From NCBI GenBank assembly GCA_039636795.1, contig CP143430.1, positions 682,001 through 746,000 on the forward strand: a stretch of DNA of 64,000 nt, written 5' to 3'. Of this stretch, positions 1-6,372 are shown in pieces. The notes below the pieces were generated by a model. That model ran no database searches. It saw only the letters and a program-made list of their open reading frames with translations, and was not told where the DNA came from. The position numbers and the translations under genes were made by a program. The number at the start of each line of letters is the position of its first letter. The stretch's first letter is position 1. This stretch comes from Micrococcaceae bacterium Sec5.1. GTDB taxonomy: Bacteria > Actinomycetota > Actinomycetes > Actinomycetales > Micrococcaceae.

Positions 1-168
1 CCATAAGCAGCTCTCGGTGTATCTCCCACCCCAGCGCGGATGACGCGGATCCCGCTCACCGATCTGGACTTCTGGAGCTCCCGTTCCCGGGCAATGGGTT
101 CGGGCTGGCGGTACCTACAAGATAACTGGTCAACCGGTTGACGAGGGCATCAGCTGTCGCGCTAAAAT
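1..168. other. Left-edge segment, no confident gene
   Basis: A plus-strand frame is open from the window edge and ends in TAA at 123-125. It has no start here and could be the 3' end of a gene lying outside the window. The roughly 40 residues are not recognisable and third-position GC is only moderate, so I do not call it a gene. The only clear structure is the palindrome at 129-142. Confidence 0.3.
129..142. promoter_or_regulatory. 14-bp perfect palindrome, candidate operator
   Basis: GTCAACCGGTTGAC reads identically on both strands. It lies about 150 bp before the likely start of the apionate-lactonase-like gene. Short perfect palindromes of this size are typical of GntR- or LacI-type operators. 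No regulator gene for this block is visible in the window, so the partner is unknown. Confidence 0.45.
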
Positions 169-294
169 TTGCCAATGCTGAGAGACAGCGCCGAAGGGTT
201 CCGCCCGAAATGCGGACAAGTAGAAAGCAGTGACGTGTCCTTTGTGTCCTCATCAAAGTCGGGGGAGTTATCAGAGTCGCTGCAGCGGCGGCTC

Positions 295-2058
295 ATGCCC
301 CCTGTCCGACTGCTGACGGCAGGTCCTTGGTCAGCACGGCTCACAGGTGACGAACTAGGTCACATTGCTTATGCTGACCGACCTGTGTTGCGGGCGGTCA
401 AGGCCGTGGTGCGGGACCAGGACTGGCGCACGCCCCAACCGCGGCTGAGCAACATCGAAGTAACGCACAACGACGACGGCCTTCGGGTGCGCTGGGAAGT
501 TAGGTATGCGGGCTATGGGATCGATTATGGGGGGTTCTTGGCTGCTAGCTTTACGCCGGAAGCCCTGGACATTTCGTTTGAAGGTACTGCTATCCACACT
601 TTCCGCAGCAACAGGATCGGTTTGGTGGTGCTTCACCCGCCCACTGACGCGGGCCGAGAGATTCGGGTGGAGCATCCCGATGGAACCAAAGAGCGTGCGC
701 ACTTTCCTGTCGCTATCAGCCCGCACCAGCCGTTCAGGGACATAGCAGCCCTTGAGTGGGTAGATGCAGGCACCGCTTTCCGCTTGTCATTTACCGGCGA
801 CATCTTCGAGACTGAGGATCAGCGGAACTGGACAGACGCGTCGTTCAAGACCTACAGCACGCCGCTTGCTCGGCCTTTCCCTGTTGTTGTTGCCCGCGGT
901 GACACCGTACGCCAGGCCGTGCGCATGGCCGCAGCTCCCTTCGAGCCCAAGGAAACGCCGAACAGCGTTTCAGTTGCCCCCTTGCCCAGGAACGACGAGA
1001 CAATCGTGATCGATGCCCGCCTCGGTCTGACTGCGGGACACGTTCCAGCGTTGGCTCTGGGAGCCGGATCACCTTCCCAGACCGTTCCTCCCCTCCCCGG
1101 ACTTGAGGCGGTTCTGGTAGAACTCAGCGAAGGAGCAGATTCGAATTCCCGGTCGGGCTGGGCGAATCAGTTAACTGATGCTGCGAAACAGGCAGCAATC
1201 CATGGCGCCGCTCTCGATATCAGAGCAGTGACCCGCGACCCTGCAGGTGTTGTAGCGGACCTCGAACCGTACTTGTCCCGGACCCTCCGGCTGGGAGTGT
1301 TTGATCCGGTTAGCCACGTGACCGACCATAGCTCGTGGCCGAAATTCAGGTCGGCGGTGCGGGCTGCCGGGTTCAATGGCAGTCTCTTGGCCGGCGCGCG
1401 GTCGCAATTCACGGAATTGAATCGAAATAGCAGCCGCCTCCCGCTGGATGCAGACGCCGTAACCTTCAGTGTCACGCCCCAGACGCATACTTCCGAAGTT
1501 GCCCACATCATCGAGAGCGTGCCGATGCAGGAGCTGGTGCTTGAAAATGCGCTGCGCCTGGGCGGCGGCAAGACCGTCCACGTGGGGCCGGTGACCCTCC
1601 TTCCCAGATTCAACGCCGTTGCAACGTCCGGCGTTGCCTCCGACATGGAATTTGATGAGTTGCAGGCCGAACCTTTCGCGGCTGCTTGGGTCTTGGCAAG
1701 TGTCGCGGCACTAACTCGCAAGGAGGTCGGTTCCGTAACCTTCTTCGAAACATCTGGGCCAAGGGGTATTGCTGACCGTACGGGACGGCTGAACCCTGCC
1801 GGTGAAGTGCTGAAGGAGCTTGCGGCCCTGAGGAGCAGCCCGACGCTGTCAGTTGACCTTTCGACCGATCTTCCCGTCACGATATATCCAGTCCAATCGT
1901 CGGCAGGCCTAGTCGTTTTCGGAGCAAACCTGTCCCAGTCGCGAGTAGACCTTAACATCCACGGACCGGATGACGACGTGGGCGAAGGGCCTCGGCGCCT
2001 TACCTTGCAGCCGTGGTCAGCAGACATTCTGCATTACTGTCCCCAACCTGTTGATTAG
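295..2058 (+). CDS. D-apionate lactonase-like protein
   Basis: A soluble protein of about 587 aa without signal peptide or membrane segments. The N-terminal half (GPWSARLTGDEL, VRDQDWRTP, later EDQRNWTDASFKTY) matches what I remember of the D-apionate lactonase (ApnL) family, which hydrolyses apionolactone to D-apionate in branched-chain pentose catabolism. The frame is open from 169. I prefer the ATG at 295 because the conserved part starts immediately after it; the ribosome site there is weak. It is followed by an SDR gene 54 bp downstream on the same strand and, further on, by a remnant of an ApnO-type domain, which fits the same pathway. Codon use is less GC-biased than in the core genes, suggesting acquisition. 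The assignment is from memory of the family, not from a search. Confidence 0.55.
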   Translation: MPPVRLLTAGPWSARLTGDELGHIAYADRPVLRAVKAVVRDQDWRTPQPRLSNIEVTHNDDGLRVRWEVRYAGYGIDYGGFLAASFTPEALDISFEGTAIHTFRSNRIGLVVLHPPTDAGREIRVEHPDGTKERAHFPVAISPHQPFRDIAALEWVDAGTAFRLSFTGDIFETEDQRNWTDASFKTYSTPLARPFPVVVARGDTVRQAVRMAAAPFEPKETPNSVSVAPLPRNDETIVIDARLGLTAGHVPALALGAGSPSQTVPPLPGLEAVLVELSEGADSNSRSGWANQLTDAAKQAAIHGAALDIRAVTRDPAGVVADLEPYLSRTLRLGVFDPVSHVTDHSSWPKFRSAVRAAGFNGSLLAGARSQFTELNRNSSRLPLDADAVTFSVTPQTHTSEVAHIIESVPMQELVLENALRLGGGKTVHVGPVTLLPRFNAVATSGVASDMEFDELQAEPFAAAWVLASVAALTRKEVGSVTFFETSGPRGIADRTGRLNPAGEVLKELAALRSSPTLSVDLSTDLPVTIYPVQSSAGLVVFGANLSQSRVDLNIHGPDDDVGEGPRRLTLQPWSADILHYCPQPVD

Positions 2059-2112
2059 CTCAAGAAGTTCACGCCCGCGCCGAACCGCATCGCCCCACAA
2101 AAGGAGACCCTG

Positions 2113-2868
2113 ATGACCCCACGCCTACAAGGAAAAACTGCCCTCGTTACAGGGGCCGGCTCGGGCATCGGACTTGCTGTTGCACAGCGATTCGTTGCCG
2201 AAGGTGCAACGGTCTACTTTGCCGATGTCAACGTGGAGGCAGCAGAAAAGGCTGCGGCGGCCACGGGAACAACCCACGCGCACGCTCTTCGGATGGATAT
2301 TTCTGACGAGGAAAGTGTCATGGCCGCTTACGCTGCCTTGGCCGTTAACGACAGGCTGGATGTTGTTGTGGCGAACGCTGGAGTACAGCTGTTCGGTCAT
2401 GATGCTCGAGTCGGGGAGCTTGATCTGGACGTGTGGGAGAAAACAATCAACATCAACCAGCGGGGCACGTTTCTCACCCTCAAGCACGCTGTCAGGGCAA
2501 TGGAAAACAGGGGTGGCGCCATCATCTGCACAGGCAGCCCCACGGCCGTCGTGGCGTGCGGCAGGACGTTCACCGCGTACACCAGCTCCAAAGCCGGAGT
2601 GCACGGTCTTGCGCGTGTGGTCGCAGCTGATTACGCACACGCGGGAATCCGCGTCAACATCGTCGTCCCCGGATACACGGAGACGCCCCTCGTGCAGGCC
2701 ATCGCAGATGACCCTGTTAGCCGCGCCGGCCTGGTTGAATCCACGATGATGAGGCGCCCGGGAACAGCCTCCGATGTGGAAGGCATCATGGTGTTCCTGG
2801 CTAGCGACGATGCCGCCTACGCTACCGGCGGCATTTTTACAGTCGACGGCGGCCTGACAGCACTATGA
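2113..2868 (+). CDS. SDR family NAD(P)-dependent oxidoreductase
   Basis: A 251-aa classical short-chain dehydrogenase. The cofactor motif TGAGSGIG lies at residues 13-20, NAG at 88-90, and the catalytic set is S142, Y156 and K160 (YTSSK). The C-terminal FTVDGG is usual for the family. The acidic residue after the second beta strand (FADVN) favours NAD over NADP. The ATG is preceded by AAAAGGAG. Its place 54 bp after the lactonase-like gene suggests it oxidises a sugar or sugar acid in the same pathway; the substrate cannot be read from the sequence. Confidence 0.9.
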   Translation: MTPRLQGKTALVTGAGSGIGLAVAQRFVAEGATVYFADVNVEAAEKAAAATGTTHAHALRMDISDEESVMAAYAALAVNDRLDVVVANAGVQLFGHDARVGELDLDVWEKTININQRGTFLTLKHAVRAMENRGGAIICTGSPTAVVACGRTFTAYTSSKAGVHGLARVVAADYAHAGIRVNIVVPGYTETPLVQAIADDPVSRAGLVESTMMRRPGTASDVEGIMVFLASDDAAYATGGIFTVDGGLTAL

Positions 2869-3086
2869 AGGGTCATGGCACTGTCCGCAGGGCATGCCAT
2901 AAAGCCCTGGGAGGGCGCCAGTTGGACCTGGCCAGCATGCTCCGGCCGCGCAAACAGCCTCCGTAACGGCAGCAGGCAGGGTTCGTGGCCGTAACAAAAT
3001 ACAACCCGCAATCGGAAGCATGCTCAAAGCATGATTTCCAGTTGACTCAACATTTCGATAAGCAGCACTAACACTCAGGAGTCTCC

Positions 3087-4043
3087 ATGCAAAGACGCAG
3101 ACTAATTATCAATACCGACGCCAAGAACGAGGCGGACGATCAGTTTGCGATCGTCCAGGGTCTTCTTTCGCCGAGTCTGGACATCCGGGGAATTATTCCG
3201 GCGCATTTCGGAACATCCCGTACTCTTTCGAGCCGAGCAGAGTCGCGCGAAGAGGTCGATTTTTTGCTGGACCATCTCCGGCTTCGCGATAACATTGTGG
3301 TCGCCGATGGGGCAGATGTAGCGCTTCCTGACGAATTCACTGCCGTCCCCTCCGCGGGTTCGCGTTTGATAATTGACGAGGCGTTTGCGAGCGATGACCG
3401 CTTGTTTGTGGCATTTCTTGGTCCTTTGACTGACATGGCCTCGGCGATCCTCGAGGAGCCCTCTATCCAGGACCGGGACGTTGTCGTCGTGTGGATCGGT
3501 GGTCCTCCCTACGGCGGTACGGTTCACGAGTACTCAAATGAGTTCAATCTCAGCAACGACGTGCATGCCGCCAATGTGGTCTTCAGCTCGCGACTCACCA
3601 TCTGGCAGATCCCGATGAGCGTCTACACCATGGTGGGCGTCGGTTATGCAGAACTGGCAGGTAGGGTCCGGCCTTGCGGAAAGTTGGGTGAATACCTTAC
3701 TCAACAACTGATCGACTTCAACGACGCCCATGGGCTGAACATGGAGTACCGCACCCTGGGCGACAGCCCGGCCATTGGAGTCGTGATGAACCCATCTGGC
3801 GCAATTTGGCGGGACTGGCCAAGACGCCGCTTCACTGATGACTGCCAAATGATTCCGTCGGACGGTGGCTCAATCCTGGACGGCCCCCTCAAACCGACTC
3901 GCACTGTAGATGCTGATTTCGTCAATAGAACCGTGCGGGTAGCGGAATCAATTGACTCGCGCTGGCTCCTTGAGGATTTCTTCCATAAGCTGGATCAGTT
4001 CTCCAAGAGCATTGAAGCTGGTGGCGCCAGCGGAAAAATATAA
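3087..4043 (+). CDS. Nucleoside hydrolase-like protein
   Basis: A 318-aa protein of the inosine-uridine nucleoside hydrolase fold. The N-terminal NTDAKNEADDQFAI (D11, D17, D18) corresponds to the Ca-binding DxDxGxDD signature but is atypical. EFNLSNDVHAANVVF matches the second family signature, with its Asp. The family cleaves N-glycosidic bonds of nucleosides; the divergent first motif leaves the substrate open. AGGAG precedes the ATG by a good distance. The codon mix is less GC-rich than in the core genes. It is the last gene of the block before a strong terminator. A role in pentose salvage beside the apionate-like genes is only an inference. Confidence 0.8.
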   Translation: MQRRRLIINTDAKNEADDQFAIVQGLLSPSLDIRGIIPAHFGTSRTLSSRAESREEVDFLLDHLRLRDNIVVADGADVALPDEFTAVPSAGSRLIIDEAFASDDRLFVAFLGPLTDMASAILEEPSIQDRDVVVVWIGGPPYGGTVHEYSNEFNLSNDVHAANVVFSSRLTIWQIPMSVYTMVGVGYAELAGRVRPCGKLGEYLTQQLIDFNDAHGLNMEYRTLGDSPAIGVVMNPSGAIWRDWPRRRFTDDCQMIPSDGGSILDGPLKPTRTVDADFVNRTVRVAESIDSRWLLEDFFHKLDQFSKSIEAGGASGKI

Positions 4044-4092
4044 GCGACAAGTGCAGTAGGACCTGGTCGCCGAAGGTCTTTTCAAGTAAGAA

Positions 4093-4129
4093 AGAAAAGC
4101 TCCCAACTGATACTGTTGGGAGCTTTTCT
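4093..4129. terminator. Bidirectional terminator hairpin
   Basis: A perfect 15-bp stem (4093-4107 with 4115-4129) closes a 7-nt loop. A/T-rich runs on both outer sides give U tracts in either direction. It lies between the nucleoside hydrolase gene and the oppositely oriented ApnO-type remnant, so it can end both transcripts. Confidence 0.9.
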
Positions 4130-4204
4130 TTTGGGAGAAATAGGTGGTAATACGATGTGCCGTAGTAGGAAACTCACATGGCTGCCGCCACGGTCCTAAC
4201 AGCT

Positions 4205-4597
4205 CTAACGCTTTACGGCTTCGAGCTTGAGCATTTTGGCGATGACGTTGTCGAGTTCGGAGTCGTTGAAGATCTTCTTCCAGTCGTCCTTGATGATGGT
4301 GTCTTTGCCGTACTGGATGGCGATTTCGCAGGCCTCGGAGAACGGGTTGGAGCCGCGCAGGGCGTTGGTGAGGGCGATTTGGACGTGGCCGAACAGCATG
4401 GCCTTCGCAGCGGCCTCGGGTACGCCGACGGTGTGGACGGTCTCGTGCAGCGCCTCGTTCAGGAGGGTGCCGATCATGCAGGCCTCGGGCGCGTCGTCGT
4501 CGATCGCGGCGACTACGTTCTGGGGGGCGCCTTCGCCGCCGACCCAACGCCAACACGAATGTATGCCGGCGTCGCTCCTGACATCCCAAGTAGCCAT
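4205..4597 (-). pseudogene. C-terminal remnant of a phosphogluconate-dehydrogenase-like (ApnO-type) protein
   Basis: From the ATG at 4597 there are 130 codons. About the last 90 residues (LFGHVQIALTNALRG, then IIKDDWKKIF near the end) look like the C-terminal domain found in D-apionate oxidoisomerase ApnO and related proteins of roughly 370 aa. The N-terminal Rossmann domain is missing. The first 40 residues (rich in W, H, G, D) do not resemble the family, and no dinucleotide motif is found upstream on this strand. A purine-rich stretch before the ATG could still allow translation. I read this as a truncated relic, probably of a second enzyme of the apionate-like block. Confidence 0.6.
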
Positions 4598-4824
4598 CTT
4601 GGAGCCCCCCTTGCGTAGATGAACCCCACATTGCGGTTCCTTTGGAATCGCCGCTGAACGTCGCAGTGGAATCCATCCTGGCCTCCTTGGCAGCCATGGC
4701 CCGGCCCCTTCCGGCACCAAACGCTCGCGCCTTTTCCGGTCCGCGGGCGTAAAATTGGCGTACTGGTACGGCATACGCCGTCCTGCCGCTTTTTCTCTCT
4801 CCAGTTGAAAGGAGGTGGAAGAAC

Positions 4825-5055
4825 ATGGGACGCAAGTTGGAAACCTTTCAGCACGTGACCGAGCGGCTGCAGTCCGTATTCGGACCGGCAACCCATGGGG
4901 ACACGGATGCCCCTGTTGTGCATAAACACGACGACTTCGAAACGGCTTCCGAGGAAGACTTGAAGAATTTCGAGGTTGAGACCGATTCGGAGGGTCATCA
5001 CTACGCTGTCCGGAACAACGATCCCGGGCCGACTTCAACTGACTACAGCGTGTGA
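4825..5055 (+). CDS. Small acidic hypothetical protein
   Basis: A 76-aa, Asp/Glu-rich protein with no membrane segment or signal peptide. The AAAGGAGGT box nine bases before the ATG is close to ideal, which makes translation likely. A compact terminator follows. I do not recognise the family. Composition (acidic, with His and Thr) suggests a soluble or disordered small protein; no function is proposed. Confidence 0.75.
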   Translation: MGRKLETFQHVTERLQSVFGPATHGDTDAPVVHKHDDFETASEEDLKNFEVETDSEGHHYAVRNNDPGPTSTDYSV

Positions 5056-5099
5056 CCACCAGTGACTGTGACCGACAGTAACAGCGGCACCCAAATACC

Positions 5100-5129
5100 G
5101 AAGGACCGGACCGCGAACTCCGGTCCTTC
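5100..5129 (+). terminator. Terminator after the small acidic gene
   Basis: An 11-bp stem (5100-5110 with 5119-5129) with an 8-nt loop lies 45 bp after the stop, followed by a short T-rich stretch. The AAGGACCGGA arm recurs inside the larger hairpin at 5814-5861. Confidence 0.8.
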
Positions 5130-5246
5130 CTTATTCCGATCCAGCCTTGCCCTGCCACTGTTGAGCCACTTATAAGCATGCTTATTATATGAGTGCACGG
5201 ACAAGTGATGAGCACGCATACGTTCTGGGAAATGAGGGGGCTGTCA

Positions 5247-5606
5247 ATGAGCGCTCAAGATGATGCGGCAATGGCCCAGAGAGGCTCTGGACGGGCGGAC
5301 CACATACAGCCAGGGGTGGCACCGGCAAGTTCCCGGCCCACGCGAACAGCAGCGATCTGGGTGGCCGTAGCTGTGGGCCTGGTGGTGTTGGTCCTGTTGA
5401 TCGTGTTCTTCGTCCAGAACCAGGACATGGTCACCGTCCGGTTCTTCGGATTGGAAGGCTCCCTCGCCCTCGGCACCACGCTTTTCATCGCAGCCGTTGG
5501 CGGGGGTGTGCTGGTGGCGCTTGCCGGCGGTGCGCGGATTCTTCAACTCAGGGTGAGCAACCATCGGCGCCAGAAGATGATCGGCGGACAGGGAGGCGGG
5601 CTATGA
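5247..5606 (+). CDS. LapA-domain membrane protein
   Basis: A 119-aa protein with a polar N-terminus of about 45 residues, then two hydrophobic segments: AAIWVAVAVGLVVLVLLIVF and a second one after the VTVRFFG turn (ALGTTLFIAAVGGGVLVALAGG). The NQDMVTVRFFG link between two helices is typical of the LapA (lipopolysaccharide assembly protein A) domain, a small inner-membrane module also present in Gram-positives, where its role is unclear. An in-frame ATG exists at 5193. I chose 5247 because of the AGGGGG box seven bases before it. It overlaps the next small gene by an ATGA junction. Confidence 0.85.
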   Translation: MSAQDDAAMAQRGSGRADHIQPGVAPASSRPTRTAAIWVAVAVGLVVLVLLIVFFVQNQDMVTVRFFGLEGSLALGTTLFIAAVGGGVLVALAGGARILQLRVSNHRRQKMIGGQGGGL

Positions 5607-5782
5607 CGGACACGCCACGCGACGATGACAAGTCGCCGGGCCCGCCTGCTCCAGAGGACGGCAGGGAGGCCGCCAGCCTTCTCGGCGACGCCCTTTCGCC
5701 TGTGGTCGCTCCTGAATACACCGACGAGGAGCGACTGTCGGAGCCAGATAAGTCCGAGCCCGATAAGTCCGAGCACGTATAA
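5603..5782 (+). CDS. 59-aa acidic small protein coupled to the LapA gene
   Basis: The ATG at 5603 overlaps the TGA of the LapA-domain gene, so the two are translationally coupled. The frame runs 59 codons to TAA at 5780-5782, and a GGAGG-like box lies before the ATG. The product is acidic and Pro-rich, probably disordered, and carries a short direct repeat near the end (EPDKS twice). No family is recognised. The coupling and the hairpin just downstream are the evidence that it is a real gene. Confidence 0.6.
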   Translation: MTDTPRDDDKSPGPPAPEDGREAASLLGDALSPVVAPEYTDEERLSEPDKSEPDKSEHV

Positions 5783-5813
5783 GGAGGGCAAAGAGGAAGC
5801 AGGCGACAAGTAG

Positions 5814-5861
5814 TTAATTGCGGAAGGACCGGAGCGTGCGCTCCGGTCCTTCCGCAATTAA
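5814..5861. terminator. Perfect 23-bp hairpin, bidirectional terminator
   Basis: Positions 5814-5836 pair perfectly with 5839-5861, leaving a 2-nt loop. The ends are A/T-rich (TTAATTG/CAATTAA). It sits between the convergent LapA operon and the DUF4193 gene. The inner GGACCGGAGC resembles the terminator at 5100-5129. Confidence 0.85.
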
Positions 5862-5915
5862 TCCCGACGGCGGCACTCCCTGACGATTCATGTTCCGCCG
5901 GGGTGGCGGTCGTCT

Positions 5916-6215
5916 TTAGCCTTCGCAGTCAGTGCAGTAGGCGACGCCATCCTTTTCGCGGGCAATCTGCGAACGGTGGCGGACCAGGAAGCATGAGTTA
6001 CAAGTGAACTCGTCGTTTGCCTGGGGGATGACCTGGATGATGAGTTCTTCAGCGACGATTTCGCCGCCGGGACCGTTGGCGTCCAGGCCGTCAGTTTCGT
6101 CGAGTTCAAGAACGACGCTCTTCGCCGTGGGGGCGCTGGCGGACTGGAGCGCCTGGAGGGACTGCTCCTGGTTCTCTTTTACATCGGTACGGAGTTCGTC
6201 GTAGTCGGCTGCCAC
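5916..6215 (-). CDS. DUF4193 family protein
   Basis: A 99-aa protein with an acidic N-terminal half and a C-terminal zinc-ribbon-like arrangement: CNSC, then about 20 residues later CTDC next to the C-terminus. This pattern and length match DUF4193, a conserved actinobacterial family of unknown function. It is monocistronic, read away from the GH3 gene's terminator region. Metal binding by the four cysteines is inferred from their spacing. Confidence 0.9.
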   Translation of the reverse strand: MAADYDELRTDVKENQEQSLQALQSASAPTAKSVVLELDETDGLDANGPGGEIVAEELIIQVIPQANDEFTCNSCFLVRHRSQIAREKDGVAYCTDCEG

Positions 6216-6322
6216 TTTTTGATGCCTCTTCGTGTTAGGGGGTTACCGGGTATGCAACGTACAGCATGCCATGAAAATTCCATACCATACCCCAGATTCG
6301 GCGCTTGTGGCGAAAACCACGT

Positions 6323-6351
6323 GCGTGGCGGCCCAAAAAAGGCCGCCACGC
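6323..6351 (-). terminator. Terminator of the GH3 glycosidase gene
   Basis: A perfect 11-bp G/C-rich stem (6323-6333 with 6341-6351) with an A-rich loop lies about 20 bp past the glycosidase stop codon on the minus strand. Confidence 0.75.
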
Positions 6352-6372
6352 CGCGCCAATTGCCCTCTATTA

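Noticed and set aside
2878..2997. Short plus-strand frame after the SDR gene
   Set aside because: About 39 codons, no ribosome site and no recognisable family; kept as non-coding.
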